NCBI GenBank assembly: GCA_959023295.1 | Contig: CAUFBM010000011.1 | Coordinates: 7,944-71,943, forward strand | Direction: 5' to 3' | DNA length: 64,000 bases | DNA from: an uncultured Collinsella sp. | Lineage (GTDB): Bacteria; Actinomycetota; Coriobacteriia; Coriobacteriales; Coriobacteriaceae | In this document: positions 52,428 to 60,700 of the stretch, in pieces | How the letters are laid out: each line of letters starts with the position of its first letter | Numbering within the stretch: the stretch's first letter is position 1 | Notes under the pieces: generated by a model | Told to the model about the DNA's origin: nothing | Database searches by the model: none | The model's input: only the letters and a program-made list of their open reading frames with translations | Made by a program: the position numbers and the translations under genes

Positions 52428-53345
52428 ATGGACCTGCCTATCAGCTTGGAAGACATCACGTATGCCGAGAACTATCTGGCGCAGGGCGACCTGGCTACGG
52501 CGACGCCGCTGTTGGAGCGTCTGGTGGAGCTCGCCGAGGAGTATATCGACGCCGAGTGCAAGACGGAGGAGAAGCGCCAGTACTTTAGCTTCGACAGCAA
52601 GTTTGAGCGCCTGGCCTATCGCCGCGTGGAGAAGGATCCGCGCGAACTGGTGCAGGTCGAGGTTCCCTTTGACCGCCTGTACTCCGACATGGCGTTTGCC
52701 TACATCCGCCAGCAGGATTATGTGAGTGCTCGGAATGCCCTGATGCAGGCCGTACGTTGGGATCCCATGAACTGTAACTATCGCTTGGACCTGGCCGAGC
52801 TGTTCCGCGCACTCGAGGACAAGCAGGAGTGGGCATCGCTCTCGTTCTCGGTGCTGGAGCGCGCGAGCGACGGTAAGTGCGCCGCACGCGCCTACACCAA
52901 CTTGGGTCAGTACTTCTTGGAGCCCGAGACCGAGAACATTTCGGCTGCCGTGGGCTGCGCGCGTCTGGCGCTGCGCCTGGCGCCCAATGATGCGCATACG
53001 ACGCGCCTGCTCAACAAGATCCATACCACCTATCCGGATGCCGCTGATGAGAGCGACGACCACGTGATGGGTGAACTGGCCCTGCAAGGCGTGCCGACTT
53101 CACCTTCGGCCGAGATCGCCATCTGCCTGATCATGTGCGCGACCGATGCTGCAAGCGACGGCGACAAGCAGGAGGCTACGCGTCTGACGGTCCGTGCCCG
53201 CGACCTGGTGGGCGAGGAGGCATGCGCGGCGATTATCAAGCTGGTGCGCGAGAGCGATGCCGAGCTTAATGCCGAGCGCAGGGCAAAGCGCGAGGCTGCG
53301 GGCTCAAACGCCGATGGCGCCAAGGAGGCCGGCGATGCCCAGTAA
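52428..53345 (+). CDS. TPR-like repeat protein of unknown function
   Basis: A 305-residue, helix-rich cytoplasmic protein. Segments such as LAQGDLATATPLLERLVELA, FAYIRQQDYVSARNALMQAV and AAVGCARLALRLAPND have tetratricopeptide-like spacing. The C-terminus is charged and Ala-rich. No signal or membrane segment is present. It overlaps smpB by 11 bases, so the two are translationally coupled, hinting at a link to translation quality control. That link is inference from position only. Confidence 0.75.
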   Translation: MDLPISLEDITYAENYLAQGDLATATPLLERLVELAEEYIDAECKTEEKRQYFSFDSKFERLAYRRVEKDPRELVQVEVPFDRLYSDMAFAYIRQQDYVSARNALMQAVRWDPMNCNYRLDLAELFRALEDKQEWASLSFSVLERASDGKCAARAYTNLGQYFLEPETENISAAVGCARLALRLAPNDAHTTRLLNKIHTTYPDAADESDDHVMGELALQGVPTSPSAEIAICLIMCATDAASDGDKQEATRLTVRARDLVGEEACAAIIKLVRESDAELNAERRAKREAAGSNADGAKEAGDAQ

Positions 53346-53805
53346 GCGCGAGCGCAAGCTCATTTCCAAGAATCGCTCGGCACATCACGAGTACTTTATC
53401 GATGAGACGTTTGAGTGCGGTATTGAGCTGAGCGGTACCGAGGTCAAGTCGATTCGCGAGCGCGCGTGCCAGATTACCGATACCTTCGCACTGATTCGTG
53501 GCGGTGAGTGCTGGCTCGTCGGCCTGCATATCCACCCTTATAGCCATGGTGGCGTGTGGAATCGCGATCCCGACCGTCGGCGCCGTCTGCTGCTGCACCG
53601 CAAGGAGATCGACTTTCTTGACGGCAAACTTCGCAACCGTGGTTATGCGCTGGTTCCGTTGGAGCTCTACTTTAATACCGACGGTCGCGTAAAACTGCTG
53701 CTGGGCCTGGGTCGCGGCAAGAAGCTCTACGACAAGCGCGAGGACATGGCCAAGCGTGATGTTCAACGCGAGATCGACCGCGCCCTCAAGGAACGCAACC
53801 GCTGA
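53335..53805 (+). CDS. smpB: SsrA-binding protein SmpB
   Basis: A 156-residue tmRNA-binding protein for trans-translation. NRSAHHEYFIDETFECGIELSGTEVKSIR-type residues are present in order (KNRSAHHEYFIDETFE, then GTEVKSIRERAC), and HIHPYSHGGVWNRDPDR-like and GLGRGKKLYDKRED blocks follow. The ATG at 53335 lies inside the TPR gene's end; no later start fits. The stop is TGA. No ssrA gene was found in the window. Works with RNase R (42698). Confidence 0.96.
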   Translation: MPSKRERKLISKNRSAHHEYFIDETFECGIELSGTEVKSIRERACQITDTFALIRGGECWLVGLHIHPYSHGGVWNRDPDRRRRLLLHRKEIDFLDGKLRNRGYALVPLELYFNTDGRVKLLLGLGRGKKLYDKREDMAKRDVQREIDRALKERNR

Positions 53806-53817
53806 CCGTCCTTCATA

Positions 53818-53884
53818 AGTTGCGGTGGAATACGGACTGTTTTGCCTGTTTGAGGGGCTATTCAGTCCCTATTTCACCGCAACT
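53818..53884. repeat. 67-bp palindromic element, copy 4
   Basis: The ends AGTTGCGGTGGAATACGGACTG and its complement lie at 53818-53839 and 53863-53884, with two mismatches. It begins 13 bp after smpB and has no 17-bp motif behind it. Confidence 0.9.
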
Positions 53885-54011
53885 GCGGGTGTCTCATCTT
53901 TCTTACTGTTCTGACACATATGTTTCAAAGGCGGCGTCCGTTATGGGCGCTGCCTTTTTTGTGGGTACATACATCCATGAGGTTCCAACCCGAGCTAGGG
54001 GAGTGATCGTT

Positions 54012-54515
54012 ATGGACAAAACTGCGTTCTTTACCATGCCGAGCGGCCTGTACGTGGTGAGCGCCGCGGCAGACGGGCTGCGCGCCGGCTGCGTCATCAA
54101 CACTGCGGTGCAGGTGACGTCCATGCCGCCGCGTATTTCGGTTGCCGTGAACAAGGACAACGTCACCTCGGGCGTCATCGCTTCGGCCAAAGCGTTCGCG
54201 CTGACCGTGATCGATCAGACCGCCGATATGCTCTACATCGGTAACTTTGGGTTCCGCACCAGCAGCGATTATGACAAGTTTGCCAAATACGAGACCCGCG
54301 AGACGGCTCTGGGCATGCCCTATGTGCCCGAGCACGCGGCGGCCCTGTTTAGCTGCCGTTTGATCGACACTGTGGATGTGGGCACGCATCTGCTGTTTAT
54401 TGGCGAGGTGGAGGATGCCGAGCGCCTGAGCGACGAGACACCGCTCACCTACGATTACTACCATAAGGTCCTGAAGGGCAAGACGCCTCCGAAGGCGTCC
54501 TCGTATCAAGGCTAG
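54012..54515 (+). CDS. Flavin reductase domain protein
   Basis: A 167-residue FMN-binding split-barrel protein. TMPSGLYVVSAAADG (about 7-21), QVTSMPPRISVAVNKDN and TSSDYDKFAKYET match the flavin reductase-like family found at the N-terminus of high-molecular-weight rubredoxins. The ATG at 54012 is chosen because the family start is MDKTAFFTMPSG and the upstream extension runs through the palindrome. A separate rubredoxin gene follows 89 bp later, so the domains that are fused in some anaerobes are split here. Likely role: electron transfer for O2 or peroxide defence, inferred. Confidence 0.9.
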   Translation: MDKTAFFTMPSGLYVVSAAADGLRAGCVINTAVQVTSMPPRISVAVNKDNVTSGVIASAKAFALTVIDQTADMLYIGNFGFRTSSDYDKFAKYETRETALGMPYVPEHAAALFSCRLIDTVDVGTHLLFIGEVEDAERLSDETPLTYDYYHKVLKGKTPPKASSYQG

Positions 54516-54532
54516 AAATGTTCTAAAAATAC

Positions 54533-54560
54533 TTGTATTATATTATTGATAACATATACT
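54533..54560 (+). promoter_or_regulatory. Candidate promoter of the rubredoxin gene
   Basis: TTGTAT, 16 bp, TATACT in a strikingly AT-rich stretch. A TAGAA-ATG-TTCTA palindrome (54513-54525) overlaps the stop of the flavin reductase gene and sits eight bases before the -35, a possible operator. Confidence 0.65.
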
Positions 54561-54604
54561 AATAAGCGAAGTACATCACCAGTCGCGTTCGAGAGGAGAA
54601 CATC

Positions 54605-54748
54605 ATGGCTGAGGAGAAGAAGACGTATAAGTTCGTGTGCATCGTTTGTGGTTACGAGGTTGAGGTCGACACGCCCGAGCTGCCCGAGGATTACGTGTGC
54701 CCGGTGTGCGGCGTCGGTCCCGATCAGTTTGAGCTCGTCGAGGAGTAG
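54605..54748 (+). CDS. Rubredoxin-like protein
   Basis: A 47-residue protein MAEEKKTYKFVCIVCGYEVE onward, ending PDQFELVEE. Two CxxC knuckles (CIVC at 12-15 and CPVC at 32-35) with the 'YVCPVCGVGPDQFE' spacing of rubredoxins bind one iron. It is slightly shorter between the knuckles than classical rubredoxin (about 52 residues). GAGAGGAG lies upstream. It has its own promoter and terminator, and probably takes electrons from the adjacent flavin reductase. Confidence 0.92.
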   Translation: MAEEKKTYKFVCIVCGYEVEVDTPELPEDYVCPVCGVGPDQFELVEE

Positions 54749-54788
54749 CTCGTAGACACACGGCGATTAGCCATACAGAGCTCTGTCC

Positions 54789-54825
54789 AAGGGTCCCGGC
54801 TGGATATTCCGGCCGGGACCCTTTT
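54789..54825 (+). terminator. Intrinsic terminator after the rubredoxin gene
   Basis: AAGGGTCCCGGC pairs with GCCGGGACCCTT around 11 bases, leading into TTTT. Confidence 0.92.
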
Positions 54826-54828
54826 CCT

Positions 54829-54845
54829 CCGCCCCCAAGGGATCA
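54829..54845 (+). repeat. 17-bp CCGCCCCCAAGGGATCA motif, copy 3
   Basis: One base different from the copies at 7457 and 26110. It begins seven bases after the terminator stem, the same distance as the others from their hairpins. Confidence 0.7.
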
Positions 54846-54893
54846 CGGTTGCTGTTGGCCGATCCTGTCTGTTGTGAGTTCGGCCGACCTTTT

Positions 54894-54950
54894 GTCTCAA
54901 TCTGTAACATCTAACGGTGGAAATTGGGTCCACTTGTTACAGATTGAGAC
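54894..54950. repeat. 57-bp ATCTGTAACA hairpin, array 1 unit 1
   Basis: The arms GTCTCAATCTGTAACA and TGTTACAGATTGAGAC are perfect; with flanking TTT/AAA the arm is 19 bp. The inner part contains AAATTGGGTC. The next unit starts exactly 80 bp later. The 54749-55057 gap holds the rubredoxin terminator, the 17-bp motif and this array. Confidence 0.95.
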
Positions 54951-54973
54951 AAACGGAGCTGTCCCTCGGAATG

Positions 54974-55030
54974 ATCTCGATCTGTAACATCTAGACATCA
55001 AAAGCGGGTCTAGATGTTACAGATCGAGAC
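54974..55030. repeat. 57-bp ATCTGTAACA hairpin, array 1 unit 2
   Basis: Perfect 22-bp arms at 54975-54996 and 55008-55029; the stem continues through TCTAGAC/GTCTAGA in the inner part. It lies 27 bp beyond the mntH stop and may end that minus-strand transcript. Confidence 0.95.
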
Positions 55031-55057
55031 GTTTGCCTGGGTAGGTGTCCCGCCCCA

Positions 55058-56314
55058 TTACATCCCTGTCAACAACACGACATCGAGAGTCGTCACGATG
55101 ATACCGATCCCTATGAGCAGCGCATTGAGTGGGCGCGAGTTGGCGTATTTGCCCATGACGCGGGGTGAACTGGTGAGCCGTATGAGCACAAAGACCGTAA
55201 TCGGCAGTTGAAGCGACAGCAGTGCCTGACTCCAGATGAGACCTTCAAAAGGATTTGGGACGACTAGGCACGCCGCCACTGCTCCGGCGAAACAGGCCGC
55301 CACCCCGACCGAGGAATGTCGGTCGTGGATGTCGTATTCCTCGTCGAACATGCCCGCAGTGATGGTTCCCGCCGCCATGCCCGCTGTCACGCTGCTCGAT
55401 AATCCCGCGAACAGCAGCGCTACCGCAAAGATGGTCGAGCTCGCCGGGCCCAAGATGGGGGAGAGCGTGGCCGCTGCGACGGCGAGGTCGTCTACGACAA
55501 TGCCGTGCGCAAAGAAGGTCGTTGCGGCCAGGATGACCATGGCCGAGTTGATTGCCCAGCCCACGCCCATCGAAAAGAGCGTGTCGAAGAGCTCGTAGCG
55601 CAGACGTTCTTCGATAACTTGCTCGCCTTGGCCTTCGAAGTGCATGGATTGGATGACCTCGGAGTGCAGGAAGAGATTGTGTGGCATAACGACCGCGCCT
55701 AGGACACTTACGATAATCGCTGCCGAGCCAGTGGGCATACTGGGCGTGATCCAGCTTGCGGCGGCTTGCGGCCAGTCGACCTTGACCAGCGCAAGCTCGG
55801 CCAAAAACGAGAGTCCTACCACGCCCACGAAGGCGATGATCCAGCGTTCGGCGCGTTTGTAGGAGCTCGTCATGAGCATCGCCATCGATACTGCCGCCAC
55901 GATGACGCAGCCCGCACGCACGGGCAGCCCAAAGAGCATTCGAAGCGCGATCGCACCGCCCAGGACTTCGGCCATGGCGGTGGCGATGGTCGCGAGATAG
56001 GCGCTGCCGAGCACCGCGCGTCCCACGATGCGGGGGAGAAAGCGGGTCGTGGCCTCGGCAAGGCAGGCGCCCGTGGCGATGCCCAAGTGCGCCGCGTTGT
56101 GCTGCAGCACGATGAGCATAATCGTGGACAGCGTGACGATCCACAGCAGCGCGTAGCCAAACTGCGAGCCCGCGGCCATATTGGAGGCCCAGTTGCCCGG
56201 GTCGATAAAGCCGACGGTCACGAGCAGCCCGGGGCCGATATGCCGCGCAATGTCTAGGCCTCCGTGACCGCCGGTGCGCCGGGAACCAAAGTGTTGTTTG
56301 AGATGGTTGAGCAT
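55058..56314 (-). CDS. mntH: Nramp family divalent metal transporter
   Basis: A 418-residue protein with about 11 membrane segments. The TM1 metal-binding motif DPGN is at residues 38-41, and the TM6 motif is MPHNLFLHS, both intact, so Mn2+ (and perhaps Fe2+) uptake driven by protons is expected. It carries the N-terminal GPGLLVTVGF stretch of the family. It shares its strand with gpmA upstream (75-bp gap). Palindrome arrays flank the two-gene unit. No MntR or Fur site was recognised. Confidence 0.93.
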   Translation of the reverse strand: MLNHLKQHFGSRRTGGHGGLDIARHIGPGLLVTVGFIDPGNWASNMAAGSQFGYALLWIVTLSTIMLIVLQHNAAHLGIATGACLAEATTRFLPRIVGRAVLGSAYLATIATAMAEVLGGAIALRMLFGLPVRAGCVIVAAVSMAMLMTSSYKRAERWIIAFVGVVGLSFLAELALVKVDWPQAAASWITPSMPTGSAAIIVSVLGAVVMPHNLFLHSEVIQSMHFEGQGEQVIEERLRYELFDTLFSMGVGWAINSAMVILAATTFFAHGIVVDDLAVAAATLSPILGPASSTIFAVALLFAGLSSSVTAGMAAGTITAGMFDEEYDIHDRHSSVGVAACFAGAVAACLVVPNPFEGLIWSQALLSLQLPITVFVLIRLTSSPRVMGKYANSRPLNALLIGIGIIVTTLDVVLLTGM

Positions 56315-56389
56315 GGTGCGCTCCTGTGTATGGGCGGCGTGACGTCACATCTGGGCCGTGCGGCGCCACGCGTCGGTTTTGGGTTGGGG

Positions 56390-57163
56390 CTACTTGTGTG
56401 CTTTGCCCTGATTGGCCACGGCGTCGATCTTGGCGGCGATGGTCGCCGGGTCGCCGATGTAGCGCTTGTCGAGGACATTGAAATCGGTATCGAAGGTGTA
56501 GACGAGCGGCACGCCGGTGGGGATGTTGACCTTGAGGATCTCCTCGGGCGTGAGGTGTTCGAGCTTCATGACGAGTGAGCGCAGGGAGTTGCCGTGTGCG
56601 GCGATGAGTACGCGCTTGCCGGCGAGCATCTGGGGGCGAATCTCGTCTTCGAAATAGGGCCAGGCGCGGGCGATCGTGTCCTTGAGGCATTCGGTATAGG
56701 GCAGCTGATCAGGCGCGACATCACGGTATTGCTCCTGGGTGTGGGGATCGCGCGCGTCGTTCGGCTCGAGTGCCGGCGGGCAGATATCGAAGGAGCGGCG
56801 CCAGATGAGCACCTGCTCGTCGCCGTGCTCCGCCGCGGCATCGGCCTTGTTGAGACCCTGCAACGCTCCGTAGTGGCGCTCGTTGAGCTTCCAGGATTTG
56901 ATGACGGGCAGCCACTCGCGATCCATTTGGCCGAGCACGATGTTGAGGGTGTGGATCGCGCGCTTGAGGCGCGAAGTGTAGCAGACGTCAAAGTCGAAAC
57001 CGGCTTCTTTGAGGGCTCGACCGCCTGCTGCGGCTTCTTCGCGGCCCGTGTCGGTGAGCTCAACATCGGTCCAGCCGGTGAACAGGTTGAGCTTGTTCCA
57101 CTCGGACTCTCCGTGACGGATAAGGACGAGTTGCATCGTCTGCTGGTCTGCTCGGTGCGCCAT
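56390..57163 (-). CDS. gpmA: 2,3-bisphosphoglycerate-dependent phosphoglycerate mutase
   Basis: A 257-residue glycolytic mutase. The phospho-acceptor histidine is H17 in LIRHGESEWN, NERHYGALQGLNK is the family block, and AAHGNSLRSLVMKLE holds the second active-site His. AAGGAGG precedes the ATG at 57163, so the nine-residue N-terminal extension before MQLVLIRHG is accepted. It converts 3- to 2-phosphoglycerate. A possible operon with mntH downstream. Confidence 0.95.
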   Translation of the reverse strand: MAHRADQQTMQLVLIRHGESEWNKLNLFTGWTDVELTDTGREEAAAGGRALKEAGFDFDVCYTSRLKRAIHTLNIVLGQMDREWLPVIKSWKLNERHYGALQGLNKADAAAEHGDEQVLIWRRSFDICPPALEPNDARDPHTQEQYRDVAPDQLPYTECLKDTIARAWPYFEDEIRPQMLAGKRVLIAAHGNSLRSLVMKLEHLTPEEILKVNIPTGVPLVYTFDTDFNVLDKRYIGDPATIAAKIDAVANQGKAHK

Positions 57164-57300
57164 AGGGGCCTCCTTGATCTGGCACGGTGTGCGTGCCGTT
57201 TGCTTGACGCCGCAAAGGATACCCGTTTTAAGCTTGAAAGTTAACCAAGACTAACAAAATTGTTGTATTTGAATAGGGTGATGAAGGGGGGCTGCGAACT

Positions 57301-57357
57301 GTCTTGATCTGTAACAACTAGGGATGGAAATTGGGCCTAGGTGTTACGGATCGAGAC
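57301..57357. repeat. 57-bp ATCTGTAACA hairpin, array 2 unit 1
   Basis: GTCTTGATCTGTAACA with TGTTACGGATCGAGAC; both differences from perfect pairing are G-T. Inner CTAGG/CCTAG also pairs. The 57164-57300 part between gpmA and this array shows no gene. Confidence 0.92.
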
Positions 57358-57380
57358 AGGAAGAAATGGTCCTATGGAAA

Positions 57381-57437
57381 ATCTCGATCTGTAACAGCTG
57401 ACCGCCAAAGCCGGCCCTTCGTGTTACAGATTGAGAC
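57381..57437. repeat. 57-bp ATCTGTAACA hairpin, array 2 unit 2
   Basis: ATCTCGATCTGTAACA with TGTTACAGATTGAGAC; one G-T pair plus an outer A-C mismatch. Starts exactly 80 bp after unit 1. Confidence 0.92.
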
Positions 57438-57460
57438 ATTCGGAACCGTCTCTCAAAAAC

Positions 57461-57517
57461 ATCTCAATCTGTAACAGTTAGTCGTCGTAATTGGGCCTTC
57501 CTGTTACAGATTGAGAT
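57461..57517. repeat. 57-bp ATCTGTAACA hairpin, array 2 unit 3
   Basis: Perfect arms extending to 21 bp (57457-57477 and 57501-57521). Starts exactly 80 bp after unit 2. It is followed by 180 bp of gltB leader. Confidence 0.95.
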
Positions 57518-57611
57518 GTTTGAAGTGGTGAGCTAACAGGCCGAACTTGGGGCCTATGTTGTCGCCCTTGAGGTCGGCGGTGTCCACTCGTAGGGCGTGC
57601 GTTACGCGATT

Positions 57612-57621
57612 GTTTCGAAAC
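57612..57621 (+). promoter_or_regulatory. GTTTCGAAAC palindrome in the gltB leader
   Basis: A perfect 10-bp palindrome 81 bp before gltB, sharing TTGTTTCGAAA with a site upstream of argR (19554-19563). It could be an operator for nitrogen or amino-acid control. No firm promoter was identified; TAGTAT (57655-57660) is a possible -10. Confidence 0.35.
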
Positions 57622-57701
57622 GGGCGGGAAACACAGCGGGCCGGCGATGCTCCTAGTATGCCTAGTCAACTGACTGTCTAAATATCTAGGGGAGGATCGC
57701 G

Positions 57702-60700
57702 ATGCAGGCAGATTCCGCTCAGCAGCAGGGCCTTTATCGCCCCGAATTCGACCATGATGCATGTGGCATCGGCGCGCTTGCCGATATCAACGGTGAGCGC
57801 CATCACCAGATTCTGGACGACGCACTGTCCATTCTGGTCAACTTGGAGCACCGCGGCGGCACGGGACTCGAAAAGAACACCGGCGACGGCGCCGGCATCC
57901 TGTTCCAGGTTCCGCATCACTTTTTCCGTAAAGAGGCTCAAAAGTGCGGCCAGATTCTGCCGGCAGAGGGCGACTATGGCGTGGCCATGCTGTTCTTCCC
58001 GCAGGACGACAAAGGCGTAGAGGATGCCCGCCGCGTGTTTGAGGAGGGCTGCGCCGAGGCCGGCGTGCCGCTGCTCTTTTGGCGCGAGGTGCCGGTTGAC
58101 CCGCACGACTTGGGCGAGACGGCGCGTGCCTGCATGCCCACCATCCTGCAGGCCTTCCTGGGCCGCCCCGACGACACGCCCGCCGGCGATGCCTTCGAGC
58201 GTCGCCTGTACGTGTGCCGCCGCACCATCGAAAAGAAGGCCGACGCCGAGTTTGCCCTGCGCGACAAGATCTTCTATGTGTGCTCCATGAGCTCGCGCAC
58301 CATCGTGTACAAGGGCATGCTGGTCGCCACACAGATGCGCCGCTTCTTCATCGACCTCAACGACGCCGCCGTCAAGACGGCGGTGGCGCTCGTCCACTCG
58401 CGCTACTCCACCAACACCACGCCCAGCTGGGAGCGCGCGCATCCCAACCGCTTTATCATCCACAACGGCGAGATCAACACCCTTAAGGGCAACGTCAACT
58501 GGATTCGCGCCCGCGAACCCAACCTGTACAGCCCCGTGTTACAGCACGATCTTGAGCGCGTGATGCCCATCATCAACCGCGAGGGTTCCGACTCGGCGAT
58601 TTTGGACAACGTGCTTGAGTTTTTGGTCATGAACGGTCGCCCGCTCACGCGTGCCGCGTCCATGTTGCTGCCCGAGCCGTGGGACCACAACGACAGCCTG
58701 AGTGAGGAGCGCCGCGCCTACGACGCCTACCAGTCCATGCTCATGGAGCCGTGGGACGGCCCGGCGGCCATCGCCTTTACCGACGGTCGCACGCTGGGCG
58801 CCGCCCTCGATCGCAACGGCCTGCGCCCCGCTCGTTACTACGTGACGCGCGACGGTCGCTTTATGCTGGCAAGCGAGGTGGGCACCATCGAGGTGAGCCC
58901 CGAGAACATCCTGACGAGCGGCTGTCTGGGGCCGGGCCAGATGCTCGAGGTCGACTTTGCCCGCGGGCGCGTCATCTACAATGACGAGCTGCGCGCCCGT
59001 TACGCCAAGGAAAAGCCCTACCGTGATTGGATTGCCGAGGAGACGCTGACCGTCGACGCGCTCGATGAGCCCGCCGCGCCCGCGTCCGCCGAGGACGCCG
59101 AGGTGCCCGCCGCCGTGCGTATGGCCAAGCTCGGCTACCACTGGGATGACGTCGACGAGGTCGTGCGTCCCATGGCCCAGCAGGGCAAGGCCCCGCTCGC
59201 CTCGATGGGCATCGACGCACCGCTGGCCTGCCTGTCCAAGAAGACGCGTTCGTTCTTTGACTACTTCTATCAGCTGTTCGCTCAGGTCACGAACCCGCCC
59301 ATCGACGCCCTTCGCGAGCATATGGTCACTTCGACCACGCTCTACCTGGGCAACCACGGCAACCTGCTCGAGGACTCCCGTACGGCCTGCCAGCTGGTGC
59401 GCCTGGAGCGTCCGCTGCTCAACGAGGAGGAGTTCGACCGCATTTGCGCCATCGACCGCGTGGGCTTTAAGACCCGCCGCTTCCGTGCCGTGTACCGCCG
59501 CGATGCCGGCGAGGGCGCGCTGCAGGCTGCGCTCAAGCAGCTTGCAGAGGACGTTGAGGCTGCGGTCCGCGATGGCGTGAACATCGTGGTGTTGAGCGAT
59601 CGTGCCGCTGCGGGCGAGGTGCCCGTGCCGTCGCTGCTCGCTGTGGGCTGCGTGCATAACCACCTGATCCGCGCCGGCGTGCGTACCTTTGCCGACATCG
59701 TGGTGGAGAGCGGCGACGCCGTGTCTCCGCACGACTTTGCGGCACTGGTGGGCTACTCCGCGAGCGGCATCTATCCGTACAACGCACATGCGTGCATCCG
59801 CGATCTGGCGGCACACGGCGACCTGGACGTGACGGCCGAGCAGGGCATCGCCAACTACAACAAGGCCGCGACGGCGGGCATCGTCTCCATCATGTCCAAG
59901 ATGGGCATCTCCACGGTGCAGAGCTACCATTCGGCGCAGATCTTCGAAGCCGTGGGCTTTACGCCGGAGTTCGTCAACGCGTACTTTGCCGGCACGGTGA
60001 GCCGTGTGGGCGGTATGGGTGTCGAGGACGTTGAGCGCGAGCAAAACGAGCGCTACGACGCCGCGCTCGCCATCCTTAAGAGCCCGGCTCCCGATCAGCT
60101 GCCCACGCTGGGCCTGACCAAGTGGCGCCCGATCGGCGGCGAGGATCACCTGATCGACCCTCAGACTGTCTACTTGCTGCAGACCGCCTGCCGTGAGGAC
60201 AGCTTCGACACCTTTAAGGAGTACAGCGCCCGTCTGCACCGTACCGGCCGTGCCGTGCGCCTGCGCGACTTGCTCGACTTTGATGCCAGCGGCCGCACGC
60301 CGGTTTCGCTCGACGAGGTCGAGCCCGCGCTCAACATCGTCCGCCGCTTTAACACCGGCGCCATGTCGTACGGCTCTATCAGCAAGGAAGCACACGAGTG
60401 CATGGCCATCGCCATGAACCGCCTGCACGGCCGTTCCAACTCCGGCGAGGGCGGTGAGGATCCGCGTCGCGAGACCCCGCTGGCTAACGGTGATTCCAAG
60501 AACTCCGCGATCAAGCAGGTGGCAAGTGCGCGCTTTGGCGTGACGAGCCGCTACCTGTGCAGCGCCTTCGAGATTCAGATCAAGATGGCCCAGGGCGCCA
60601 AGCCCGGCGAGGGTGGCCACCTGCCCGGCAAGAAGGTCTACCCCTGGATTGCCGAGGTCCGTCAGTCCACGCCCGGCATCGGCCTGATCTCGCCTCCGCC

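Noticed and set aside
53806..54011. tmRNA gene next to smpB
   Set aside because: No tRNA-Ala-like ends or tag reading frame; the stretch holds the 67-bp palindrome and a ribosome site.
54894..57517. CRISPR array
   Set aside because: Units are regularly spaced, but the repeats are 57-bp degenerate palindromes with only 23 bp between them, few in number, and no cas genes are present.
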